Of a stretch of 64,000 bases of DNA, positions 46,899 to 58,089 are shown piece after piece. Each line of letters begins with the position of its first letter. Within the stretch, counting starts at the first letter, position 1. The DNA is from Mytilus trossulus (lineage: Eukaryota; Mollusca; Bivalvia; Mytilida; Mytilidae), in the NCBI RefSeq assembly GCF_036588685.1, contig NC_086386.1:44439878-44503877 (forward strand). The letters are read 5' to 3'. Below the pieces are notes generated by a model. It had not been told where the DNA came from. It saw only the letters and a program-made list of their open reading frames with translations, and ran no database searches. Made by a program: the position numbers and the translations under genes.

Positions 46899-48267
46899 TT
46901 ATACGACCGCAAAATTTAATAAAATTTTCGTCGTATATTGCTATCTCGTTGGCGTCGAGTCGTTGTCCTAATACTTTTAGTTTTCGCACTCTAACTTAAG
47001 TAAAAGTGAATAGAAATCTTTGAAATTTTGACACAAGGTTTATGACCACAAAAGGAAGGTTGGGATTGATTTTGGGAGTTTTGATCCCAACATTTTAGGA
47101 ATTAGGGGCCAAAAAGGGGTCCAAATAAGCATTTTTCTTGTTTTTCGCACAGTAACTTTAGTAAAAGTCAATAGAAATCTATGAAATTTAAACACAAGGT
47201 TTATGACCACAAAAGGAAGGTTGGGATTGATTTTGGGAGTTTTTGGTCCCAACAGTTTAGGAATAAGGGGCAAAAAAGGGGCCCAAATAAGCATTTTTCT
47301 TGGTTTTCGCACCATAACTTTAGTATAAGTTAATAGAAATCTATGAAATTTAAACACAAGGTTTATGACCATAAAAGAAAGGTTTGGATTATTTTGAGGA
47401 GTTTTGGTCCCAACAGTTTTGGCATAAGGGGCCCAAAGTGTCCAAAATTTAACTTCTTTTTTGGTTTGATTTCATCAAAAATTGAATAATTGGGGTTCTT
47501 TCATATGCCAAATCTAACTGTGTATGTAGATTTTTTATCCAAAAAGGCCAAGTTTTCAAGTTGGTCCAAATCAGGGTCCATAATTACACTTTGTTTGATT
47601 TCAACAAAAATTGAATCCTTTGGGTTCTTTGATATGCTTAATCTAAACATGTATTAAGATTTTTGCTTATGGGGCCAGTTTTCAAGTTGGTCCAAATCGT
47701 GATCTTAAATTAAACTTTGTTTGATTTCAACAAAAATTGAATAAATGGGGTTCTTTCGTAAGCTTAATCTGCACATGTATTAAGACTTTTGCTTATGGGG
47801 CCAGTTTTCAAGTTGGTTCAAATCGTGGTCCAAAATTAAACTTTGTTTGATATCAACAAAAACTGAATCCTTGGGGTTCTTTGATATGCAGAATCTAACT
47901 GTGTTTGTAGATACTTAATTTTTGGTCCCATTTAGTCTACATTAAGGTCTCAAGGGTCCAAAATTAAAGTTAGTTTGATACTCACAAAAATTGAATTCTT
48001 GGGGTTTTTTGATATGCTGCATCTAAACATGTACTTAGATTTTTGGTTATAGGCCCAGTTTTCAAGTTGGTTCAAATCAGGGTCCAAAATTAGACTTTGT
48101 TTGATATTCTGAATCTAAACATGTATTTAGATTTTTTATTTTTAGGCTAGTTTTCAAGTTGGTCCAAATGGGGGTCCAAAATTTACTTTGTTTTATATCA
48201 ACAAAAATTGAGTTCTTGGGGTTTTTTAATATACCGAATCTAACTGTGTATGTAGATACTTAAATTT
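46899..48267 (+). repeat. Macrosatellite unit 2 (1369 bp)
   Basis: Like unit 1 but with one extra base near 47452-47461 (TTCTTTTTT instead of an uninterrupted T run), which breaks a minus-strand open frame present in the other units. Confidence 0.9.
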
Positions 48268-49635
48268 TTATACGACCGCAAAATTTAATAAAATTTTCGT
48301 CGTATATTGCTATCTCGTTGGCGTCGAGTCGTTGTCCTAATACTTTTAGTTTTCGCACTCTAACTTAAGTAAAAGTGAATAGAAATCTTTGAAATTTTGA
48401 CACAAGGTTTATGACCACAAAAGGAAGGTTGGGATTGATTTTGGGAGTTTTGATCCCAACATTTTAGGAATTAGGGGCCAAAAAGAGGTCCAAATAAGCA
48501 TTTTTCTTGTTTTTCGCACAGTAACTTTAGTAAAAGTCAATAGAAATCTATGAAATTTAAACACAAGGTTTATGACCACAAAAGGAAGGTTGGGATTGAT
48601 TTTGGGAGTTTTTGGTCCCAACAGTTTAGGAATAAGGGGCAAAAAAGGGGCCCAAATAAGCATTTTTCTTGGTTTTCGCACCATAACTTTAGTATAAGTT
48701 AATAGAAATCTATGAAATTTAAACACAAGGTTTATGACCATAAAAGAAAGGTTTGGATTATTTTGAGGAGTTTTGGTCCCAACAGTTTTGGCATAAGGGG
48801 CCCAAAGTGTCCAAAATTTAACTTTTTTTTGGTTTGATTTCATCAAAAATTGAATAATTGGGGTTCTTTCATATGCCAAATCTAACTGTGTATGTAGATT
48901 TTTTATCCAAAAAGGCCAAGTTTTCAAGTTGGTCCAAATCAGGGTCCATAATTACACTTTGTTTGATTTCAACAAAAATTGAATCCTTTGGGTTCTTTGA
49001 TATGCTTAATCTAAACATGTATTAAGATTTTTGCTTATGGGGCCAGTTTTCAAGTTGGTCCAAATCGTGATCTTAAATTAAACTTTGTTTGATTTCAACA
49101 AAAATTGAATAAATGGGGTTCTTTCGTAAGCTTAATCTGCACATGTATTAAGACTTTTGCTTATGGGGCCAGTTTTCAAGTTGGTTCAAATCGTGGTCCA
49201 AAATTAAACTTTGTTTGATATCAACAAAAACTGAATCCTTGGGGTTCTTTGATATGCAGAATCTAACTGTGTTTGTAGATACTTAATTTTTGGTCCCATT
49301 TAGTCTACATTAAGGTCTCAAGGGTCCAAAATTAAAGTTAGTTTGATACTCACAAAAATTGAATTCTTGGGGTTTTTTGATATGCTGCATCTAAACATGT
49401 ACTTAGATTTTTGGTTATAGGCCCAGTTTTCAAGTTGGTTCAAATCAGGGTCCAAAATTAGACTTTGTTTGATATTCTGAATCTAAACATGTATTTAGAT
49501 TTTTTATTTTTAGGCTAGTTTTCAAGTTGGTCCAAATGGGGGTCCAAAATTTACTTTGTTTTATATCAACAAAAATTGAGTTCTTGGGGTTTTTTAATAT
49601 ACCGAATCTAACTGTGTATGTAGATACTTAAATTT
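48268..49635 (+). repeat. Macrosatellite unit 3 (1368 bp)
   Basis: Near-identical to unit 1; one visible difference is AAAAAGAGGTCC at 48480 against AAAAAGGGGTCC in the others. Confidence 0.9.
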
Positions 49636-51001
49636 TTATACGACCGCAAAATTTAATAAAATTTTCGTCGTATATTGCTATCTCGTTGGCGTCGAGTCGT
49701 TGTCCTAATACTTTTAGTTTTCGCACTCTAACTTAAGTAAAAGTGAATAGAAATCTTTGAAATTTTGACACAAGGTTTATGACCACAAAAGGAAGGTTGG
49801 GATTGATTTTGGGAGTTTTGATCCCAACATTTTAGGAATTAGGGGCCAAAAAGGGGTCCAAATAAGCATTTTTCTTGTTTTTCGCACAGTAACTTTAGTA
49901 AAAGTCAATAGAAATCTATGAAATTTAAACACAAGGTTTATGACCACAAAAGGAAGGTTGGGATTGATTTTGGGAGTTTTTGGTCCCAACAGTTTAGGAA
50001 TAAGGGGCAAAAAAGGGGCCCAAATAAGCATTTTTCTTGGTTTTCGCACCATAACTTTAGTATAAGTTAATAGAAATCTATGAAATTTAAACACAAGGTT
50101 TATGACCATAAAAGAAAGGTTTGGATTATTTTGAGGAGTTTTGGTCCCAACAGTTTTGGCATAAGGGGCCCAAAGTGTCCAAAATTTAACTTTTTTTTGG
50201 TTTGATTTCATCAAAAATTGAATAATTGGGGTTCTTTCATATGCCAAATCTAACTGTGTATGTAGATTTTTTATCCAAAAAGGCCAAGTTTTCAAGTTGG
50301 TCCAAATCAGGGTCCATAATTACACTTTGTTTGATTTCAACAAAAATTGAATCCTTTGGGTTCTTTGATATGCTTAATCTAAACATGTATTAAGATTTTT
50401 GCTTATGGGGCCAGTTTTCAAGTTGGTCCAAATCGTGATCTTAAATTAAACTTTGTTTGATTTCAACAAAAATTGAATATATGGGGTTCTTTCGTAAGCT
50501 TAATCTGCACATGTATTAAGACTTTTGCTTATGGGGCCAGTTTTCAAGTTGGTTCAAATCGTGGTCCAAATTAAACTTTGTTTGATATCAACAAAAACTG
50601 AATCCTTGGGGTTCTTTGATATGCAGAATCTAACTGTGTTTGTAGATACTTAATTTTTGGTCCCATTTAGTCTACATTAAGGTCTCAAGGGTCCAAAATT
50701 AAAGTTAGTTTGATACTCACAAAAATTGAATTCTTGGGGTTTTTTGATATGCTGCATCTAAACATGTACTTAGATTTTTGGTTATAGGCCCAGTTTTCAA
50801 GTTGGTTCAAATCAGGGTCCAAAATTAGACTTTGTTTGATATTCTGAATCTAAACATGTATTTAGATTTTTATTTTTAGGCTAGTTTTCAAGTTGGTCTA
50901 AATGGGGGTCCAAAATTTACTTTGTTTTATATCAACGAAAATTGAGTTCTTGGGGTTTTTTAATATACCGAATCTAACTGTGTATGTAGATACTTAAATT
51001 T
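49636..51001 (+). repeat. Macrosatellite unit 4 (1366 bp)
   Basis: The last complete unit, slightly more diverged toward its end (small deletions near 50567 and 50871), as expected at the edge of a homogenised array. Confidence 0.9.
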
Positions 51002-52235
51002 TTATACGACCGCAAAATTTAATAAAATTTTCGTCTTATATTGCTATCTCGTTGGCGTCGTCGTCGTTGTCCTAATACTTTTAGTTTTCGCACTCTAACT
51101 TAAGTAAAAGTGAATAGAAATCTTTGAAATTTTGACACAAGGTTTATGACCACAAAAGGAAGGTTGGGATTGATTTTGGGAGTTTTGATCCCAACATTTT
51201 AGGAATTAGGGGCCAAAAAGGGGTCCAAATAAGCATTTTTCTTGTTTTTCGCACAGTAACTTTAGTAAAAGTCAATAGAAATCTATGAAATTTAAACACA
51301 AGGTTTATGACCAAAAAAGGAAGGTTGGGATTGATTTTGGGAGTTTTGATCCCAACATTTTAGGAATTAGGGGCCAAAAAGGGCCCAAATAAGCATTTTC
51401 TTGTTTTTCGCACAGTAACTTTAGTAAAAGTTAATAGAAATCTATGAAATTTTGACACAAGGTTTATGACCACAAAAGGAAGGTTGGGATTGATTTTGGG
51501 AGTTTTGATCTTAACAGTTTAGGAATTAGAGGCCAAAAAGGGGTCCAAATAAGCATTGTTATTGGTTTTCGCAACATAACTTTAGTATCAGTGAATAGAA
51601 ATCTATGAAATTTAAACACAAGGTTTATGACCACATAAGGAAGGTTGGTATTGATTTTGGGAGTTGTGATCCTAACAGTTTATGAATAAGGGGCCCAAAG
51701 GGTCCAAGATTAAACTTTGTTTGATTTCATCAAAAATTGAATAATGGGGGTTCTTTGATATGCTGAATCTAACTGTGTATGTAGATTCTAAATTTTTGGT
51801 CCCATTTTCAAATTGGTCTACATTAAGGTCCAAAGGGTCCAAAATTAAACATAGTTTGATTTTGACAAAAATTGAATCCTTGGGGTTCTTTGATATGCTG
51901 AATCTAAAAATGAACTTATATTTTTGGTTATTGGCCCAGTTTTCAAGTTGGTCCAAATCGTTGTCCAAATCAAACTTTGTTTGATTTCATCAAAAATTGA
52001 ATAAATGGGGCTCTTTGATATGCCAAATCTAACTGTATGTAGATTCTTAATTTTTGGTCCTGTTTTCAAATTGGTCTACATTAAAGTCCAAAGGGTCCAA
52101 AATTAAACTTACTTTGATTTTAACAAAAATTGAATTCTTGGGGTTCTTTGATATGCTGAATCCAAACGTGTACTCAGATTTTTGATTATGGGCCCAGTTT
52201 TCAAGTTGGTCCAAATCAGGATCTAAAATTATTAT

Positions 52236-52500
52236 ATTAAGTTTTGTGCAATAGCAAGAAATTTTTCATTGCACAGTATTGCGCAATACCAAGAAATCTT
52301 CAATTGCACAGTATTGTGCAATAGCAAGTCTTTTCAATTGCACAGTATTGCGCAATACCAAGAAATATCTAATTGTAAAACATTGTGAAATAGCGATTTT
52401 TTTTAAATTAGAGTTATCTTTCTTTGTCCAGAATAGTAAGCAAGAAATATCTAATTGCACAACATTGTGCAATAGCAAGAAATGTTTAATTGGAGTTATC
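52236..52500 (+). repeat. Short palindromic repeat cluster (ATTGCACAGTATTGTGCAAT)
   Basis: About five copies of a ~20-bp near-palindrome (TTGCACAGTATTGYGCAATA and variants) alternate with AGCAAGAAAT or ACCAAGAAAT spacers at roughly 45-60 bp. A second motif, GAGTTATCTTTCTTTGTCCA, occurs twice (52411 and 52494). It lies between the macrosatellite and the element ends. Confidence 0.8.
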
Positions 52501-52869
52501 TTTCTTTGTCCAGAATCAACTTAAATCTTTGTTATATACAATATACAATGTATATTCAGTTTTTACTACCAACTGATAGATTAAAACAATCTTTACCATT
52601 CAGTGATAACAAGCAGTTTTTTTTACATCTTAATATTTTATGATGTATTTAAAAATGAGTAGTTATTGTTGCAAACTTCATTAGAAATTTTAATTGAGAT
52701 CAGTTTTGGAATAAGGGAAAGGGGGATGTGAAGAAAAAAAATTGGGTTCAATTTTTCTCATTTGAAATTTCATAAATAAAAAGAAAATTTCTTCAAACAT
52801 TTTTTTGAGAGGATTAATATTCAACAGCAAAGTGAATTGCTCTAAGAGAAAACAAAAAAATTAAGTTCA

Positions 52870-53034
52870 TTAGAACACATTCATTCTGTGTCAGAAACCT
52901 ATGCTGTGTCAACTATTTAATCACAATCCAAATTTAGAGCTGGATTCAGCTTGAATATTGTGTCCATACTTGCCCCAACCGTTCAGGGTTCAACCTCTGC
53001 GGTCGTATAAAGCTGCGCCCTGCGGAGCATCTGG
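52870..53034 (+). repeat. 3'-terminal segment of the element complex, copy 1
   Basis: A ~165-bp segment starting ACACATTCATTCTGTGTCAG and ending hairpin-CTGG. It closely matches 53470-53634, exactly 600 bp downstream. Confidence 0.85.
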
Positions 53035-53469
53035 TTTGGTCCTGTTTTCAAATTGGTCTACATTAGATCCAATGGGTCCTTAAACTTAGATTGATTTTTA
53101 AAAAACTGAATCCTTGTGGTTCTTTGGTATGCTGAATCTAAACCTGTATTAGGTTTTTGATTATGGGGTCAGTTTTCAAATTGGTCCAAATTGGGGTCCA
53201 AATTAAAATTTTGTTTAAAAAAAATATTTTGGTTCTTTGATATGCTGAATCTTACCATGTATTTAGATTTTTTTAATTTCGGCCCCGTTATCAAAATGGT
53301 CCACATTGACTCTAAAGGGTCCAAAATTGAACTGTATTTGATTTCATCAAAAATTAAATTTTTGGGGATCTTTGATATGCTGAAACTCACCATGTGTTTA
53401 GATTTTTGATATTGGACTTTAATAGGTAAATGTCCAATTTCAAATTTTTAAGTTTTTAAGTTTGAGTTC

Positions 53470-53634
53470 TTAGACCACATTCATTCTGTGTCAGAAACCT
53501 ATGTTGTGTCAATTATTTAAATACAATCCAAATGCAGAGCTGTATCAAGCTTGAATGTTGTGTCCATACTTGCCCCAACTGTTGAGGGTTCGAATTCTGC
53601 GGTCGTATAAAGCTGCGCCCTGCGGAGCATCTGG
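53470..53634 (+). repeat. 3'-terminal segment of the element complex, copy 2
   Basis: A direct repeat of 52870-53034. The 435 bp between the two (53035-53469) are diverged ~126-bp-type subrepeats, so a second, shortened element or a duplicated end follows the first. Confidence 0.85.
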
Positions 53635-56077
53635 TTACATGCACACTTCAGAAGTTAAAAGATGTGAATATTTCAAAGTCGTAGTCGTAGTCCCTTCTAA
53701 GCTGAAGTCTATAGGTTTCAGATCTGGAGTTCCCAGTGATGACATTTTTTTTTTTTATTTTATTTTTTTTGGCAAACACACATTTTAGATTTCCACTACC
53801 TAAATAAAACGAGTTGAAATCTGCAGTACATATTGACACGAATTTGTGTGCTTACTTATTATGAACTGCTTAATGACATGAAATGAAGTCGTTAGATACA
53901 TGCATGGGAAAGTCACACTTTTAAAACTATGTTTTTATTCTGTTTGAGTAGATAGAGTTGCCATTCATACATCACTGACACTTAATCCCACAATGGCTTT
54001 ATGCCATCTGAAAGAGTTGAAATTTCAAAAATATGATGATACACATCACTTTTAAATAACATAACATAACTAACATTGTTAAGCCATACATTATCCCCTT
54101 AAAGAGACAGCTCTTATAGTTTCATTCATAAAACTGATAGGAACTATATCTATACGAATGACCAAACAGGTCGTTTTTGAAAAATAAATGTCATTTCTTC
54201 TTTTTCTATTAAGTCCTTTGATCTTCTTTTTTGCATTTTCTCAATTACTATACATGAAATAACACCTTAACTGCATGTTTGAAAATACTTTGTGTGTAAC
54301 AAACAGAATGTTGGGTAAATATCAATGAGACAGCAAAATAGCGACAAAAAATAAGCAAAGAACTTGCACGCTGAACGGAGAAAAGGAGATGATAGCTCAA
54401 TTCCCTCAACGCACTTGCGGATTTAAAAGGGGGTCGGGGGTTGGAACCCCCCCCCCTTTTTTTGGGGGGCCGATCAATGCATTAGTAACTAGAGATATAT
54501 ATGTTGGACATATTCACTTTGCTGATGCTACCAATTTTTTTTGGTTTTTTTTGTTTGTGATACAAACTGTCAGCAAAAATAGCCAGTAGTGGTGAAAGTA
54601 TAGCATTAAACACCAAAAATGCAATAAAATAAATCAGGGTTAATTTCAGACGTTTCCTACACCGTATTTTGGTTTGGTAAACAAGAACCTGTTTAAAGGA
54701 TTTTAAATAAACTAAATCAATGTTTTGCAACACATACATCATACATGTGACTTTCTCGATCACTGCAGTATGATTGATATATCTGTCGCTGGACATGAAG
54801 CAGATTCCTTAATTAAGAGTTCTTCTTGAATGTCTTGTATAATCTATTAACTGGAATTTCAAATTAACTAAAGCAATGCTTTGCAACACTGACATACATG
54901 CTGCTATCTTATTGAATTATGACTGATATATTTGTCGCTGGACATGAAGTAGCTTCATCAAATATGAATTGTTCATCAATTCCTTGTAGAATTAATTGAT
55001 TTATTGAGGAACATTTCACAAATGTCATTTTGTATTTGATAAAAACCATTATATGACTAAGAAATATATGAAGACTTTAAAAAGGATAGGAAATGAAGTG
55101 CATTAGAAGTATAGGGCCTGTACATGTGCTACACTGACTGTTTCTGTAAAGAATCTATGTGCAAACTGAATGTAAAAAAAATATTAAGGGCATACGATAC
55201 AGTTTTGAACCTGTATTAACAAGTTGATGAAAATTTGCATATAGGCTATTTTTAACCTCATTAAATCAAATATATAATAAAAAATATACCTTCATGTGCT
55301 ACTTTTTGAGTAAAATGAGGTCGAAATTTTGTATATTTGCCGTCAAAATTCAGATTTGTGTCCGTATTTTCATTTTCGAAAGAAAGACATAACTTTTTTG
55401 TTTTAAAAGATAAACACAAATTGTTTTTTGTCAAATAATCGGTAATTTCTGTGTTCTATAAGTATCATTGAAAATTATGCAATCTTTATTCCAATATAAC
55501 TCTATATTTATTAAATGTTCATGAATAGTGGAAAAAACGTCATTTTTGGCTGCATGCTTATCAAAATTAAAAAAATTGCGCTATTTACAGTTTCATAAAA
55601 TTTGGGTCACTTAATCTCCTTGCAAAATCAAACAGTTTTAAAATTCAATTCTTAAGCATGTTAAAAAGAGCATAGAATTTAAAAAAAATTGCAACACATG
55701 CATGTTACTATCTTTTGATTGATTCTATTAACGAAAATTTCAAATTAACTTTAAAGCTGGACATGAAGGAAATATAAATTGTTCATCATCAATGCCCCTG
55801 TAATTTATTTATACCCTATCAGTAGTGCTCCACAATTAATGGAGGAACATACAAGAATATGAACTGATATAAATGTCAACAGACTGATTGTTGTTTCTCT
55901 CCCCGGCAACTTAGAAGGCCCATCATTTTTATTTTTTTTGTCAGTCAGGTTTCATCAAAATTTGTTATTTTCATTGTAGGTACACAATTGCTGCTTTAAA
56001 AATCTTAACCATTTAAAAGATAATGTTTTTTTTCTCCTGAGTTTCCTTTCTGAGGTTCTCTTTTGCGTTAATCATCA
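53635..56077. other. Intergenic DNA with diverged repeats
   Basis: 54413-54485 resembles the CAGTGGCGGAT-ended element (G and C tracts, CGATCAATGCATTA). A ~160-bp block with TTTGCAACAC and TGTCGCTGGACATGAAG occurs at about 54720-54800, again at 54880-54950 and in part at 55685-55770. No gene is supported. Confidence 0.5.
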
Positions 56078-56357
56078 GGCATTAACACAGGCACTTGTTT
56101 CTATCCATACAAAGGTCGACTATCCATATAAATAGAAGAAAGTGGCTAACGATTTTTTTTTAGGTCACGACAGTCTCCGCTTTGGACGCTTTTTCTACCC
56201 TTCAACTTAATGCTAAAAATCCCTACCTTATATGAATCGATTCGATTCAGTGAATATTTTCCTTTAACACCAAACTAATTTCATAATCCCCACAGTGTTC
56301 TATTTATATGGATAGTCGACCTTCATATGGATAGAAACGAGTGCCTGTGGGCATTAA
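56078..56357. mobile_element. hAT-like MITE with 8-bp target duplication
   Basis: The 264-bp element (56086-56349) has ~60-bp TIRs that start CACAGGCACT and share GTTTCTATCCATA and GGTCGACTATCCATATAAAT. It is flanked by the exact direct repeat GGCATTAA (56078-56085 and 56350-56357). An 8-bp target duplication is typical of hAT (and P) transposons. There is no coding capacity. Confidence 0.85.
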
Positions 56358-56759
56358 CCTCAATGTCAATAGTATTAGTAATATACTACTTTCTTCACAT
56401 TGCCAACCCCCTTTTTTATTACTATTGATAATTGACAGAACGTCTAGTGACTGTGTCTGAGGTTTATCTATCAGAAAAAAATTAAACTACTATTAACAGG
56501 TTAACTCATTTAAACTATAATTTAGTATTGAAAATGGGGGGGGGGGAAGGGGTTGTCAGAGGTGTCCAAAATGTCTGACTGTGCCGAAGGGACACATATG
56601 ACAAACAGTGCTTCTATTACAGTCCTTAGAGGGATTCAGGATTCTTATAAAGCTATATGCAAGATCTGGGATCAGACCCCCAAATGAGACCCCTTATCAG
56701 GATATTTTAAGAATATTTGTCATGATCTTATGTCATCATGGTCATTGTATTCTTATTTT

Positions 56760-57224
56760 AAGCTCACCTGGCCTAAAGAGCCAAGTGAGCTTGTTCACAT
56801 CACTTAGCATCCGTCCTTTCTTCGTTGTCGTGGGTTGTCGTCATTAACTTTTTACATTTTGAACTTCTTCTAGAGAACCACTGAATGAAATGAAACCAAA
56901 TAATCATGAATGTTCCGACCAGGTTTTGTTACTCTGTATCCAATCCATCATCCAAGATGGCCGCCAACGGGGGACTTAGTTTAACATAGAACCCTTATGG
57001 AAAATTATTTGTCTCACTGATAGTACACTGCACTGTAAAAAAAAATTTGAGAATTTTTTTTAATTTGAATTTATTGTCTAAAAGAAATGCACTACAAAAT
57101 AACTGTGTTCTCAGGCCTGCTGGCCAAATGTTGTTACTTTGTAGCCAAATTTTATCTTGTTTTATATAATTTCATAAACCCAAGAAAAGTCAGGTGAGCG
57201 ATGCAGGCTCTTGAGAGCCTCTAG
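56760..57224 (+). mobile_element. Short element with 5' hairpin and 3' hairpin-CTAG end (Helitron-like)
   Basis: The 5' end forms AAGCTCAC..TGGC / GCCA..GTGAGCTT (56760-56792). The 3' end forms AGGCTC TTGA GAGCCT (57205-57220), followed at once by CTAG and T. I recognise it as a very common bivalve repeat. The hairpin-CTRR-T ending is the same architecture as at 53034 and 53634. Confidence 0.6.
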
Positions 57225-57333
57225 TTTATGATCTCTGTCAAATAACTATGATATTTTTTTTCTAACTTTTAGCAGGATTCAATATTTTTTTGTTTTTTTT
57301 ATTAAATTTCTGTTTATATTATTTCAATTCCAG

Positions 57334-57792
57334 TGACCATGAAGTTATAGCAACAAGCAGTACAAACAAGAACTGAAATGGCCAAATTTGTTAGGTTTCA
57401 AAGGTTTCCTTGGAATACTATACAAAACATAAGTCTCTCAAAAACAATTCACAGACAATTAAGTTTGCTGTCTTATTCAAAACTGCAAGAAATTCATAGC
57501 AATTTGCATAAAAGACCAAGGAGGCACAATATAGATAGTTGGAAGGTTCAAAGATTTTTCAGTAGTGCCACTAACATGACTAATGATATGTTAGAAAAGG
57601 ATAACACCCTGAAACAACTTTTTGATGGAATAATTAATTGTGAAAGAGGAAGCTTGGCAAGGGGAATAACTCTGATAGAGTCTTCTCATCCAAAGAAGAA
57701 GCAACAAGCTAAGATATTATTGAACAGTATTCTACAGTACAGTACAGAAAAACAGAAATCTGGACAGCCTAAAAAATTGTCTTTCAGAATAG
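57334..57792 (+). CDS. MMAA: MMAA, first coding exon (partial gene)
   Basis: Acceptor TTCAATTCCAG ends at 57333, ATG is at 57378, and the donor G/GTAGAA follows 57792, leaving 138 codons plus one base. The C-terminal half of the exon, with ERGSLARGITLIESSHPKKK and LSFRIG, matches the helical region just before the GTPase P-loop of MMAA/MeaB proteins. In human MMAA the corresponding text leads straight into GLSGPPGAGKS, which should be in the next exon. The first ~50 residues are basic and hydroxylated without acidic runs, as expected for a mitochondrial targeting peptide. MMAA guards loading of adenosylcobalamin onto methylmalonyl-CoA mutase in the mitochondrial matrix. No other MMAA exon is in the window. 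Confidence 0.88.
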
Positions 57793-58089
57793 GTAGAACT
57801 AAATTTATAACACTACTTCAATAGAAACAACACGCTTGTATCAATTATAAATTTAATCATTCTATTTTAGCTTTTAAGGACAGTTTATACAGTAAATGAT
57901 TTAAAAATTACTAAATTTTCTGAGTAAGAAAAAAATTGTCTTTCAGAATAGGAAGAACTAAATTTATATCACTACTTCAATAGAAACAACACGCTTGTAT
58001 CAATTATAAATATAATCATTCTATTTAAGCTTTTATGGACAGTTTATAAGGTGAATGATTTATAAATTACTAAATTTTCTGAGTAAGAA
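57772..58089 (+). repeat. 159-bp tandem duplication over the MMAA exon end
   Basis: Copy 1 (57772-57930) contains the last 21 bases of the exon and its donor. Copy 2 (57931-58089) repeats AAAAATTGTCTTTCAGAATA and the following intron sequence. In copy 2 the donor GGTAGA has become GGAAGA, so it cannot serve as a splice site. Confidence 0.9.

Larger units (their letters stand above)
44131..52230 (+). repeat. Macrosatellite array with ~1368-bp higher-order units
   Basis: Using TTATACGACC as anchor, unit starts fall at 45531, 46899, 48268, 49636 and 51002, giving periods 1368, 1369, 1368 and 1366. A more diverged unit precedes (44131-45530) and a partial, shuffled one follows (51002 to about 52230). 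Each unit has three ~161-bp subrepeats (GGTTTATGACCACAAAAGGA type, spacing 161-162) and then about seven ~126-bp subrepeats (TTTGTTTGATTTCAACAAAA type). Central units differ by only a handful of bases, so amplification or homogenisation is recent. Confidence 0.92.
43507..53634 (+). mobile_element. Large non-autonomous element complex with TATACGACCG starts and hairpin-CTGG ends
   Basis: TATACGACCG or a close variant recurs at about 43507, 44133, 45533, 46901, 48270, 49638 and 51004. Each is followed by a hairpin-forming segment (ATACGAC with GTCGTAT in the central units). The reverse complement TGCGGTCGTATA occurs at 52998-53009 and 53598-53609, each followed by a GC-rich hairpin (GCTGCGC CCT GCGGAGC) and CTGG-TT. 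A hairpin next to CTRR-T resembles the 3' end of Helitron/Helentron elements, so the complex may be a non-autonomous Helitron relative swollen by internal tandem amplification. No Rep/helicase gene is present. Classification is inference. Confidence 0.5.

Noticed and set aside
44131-52230. CRISPR-like array
   Set aside because: Units are long, spacers are not unique, and the genome is clearly eukaryotic.
54482-54796. 104-codon minus-strand open frame with a hydrophobic segment
   Set aside because: Its start region (CTTCATGTCCAGCGACA) is part of a diverged repeat that recurs at about 54940 with stop codons; the hydrophobic stretch comes from T-rich DNA.
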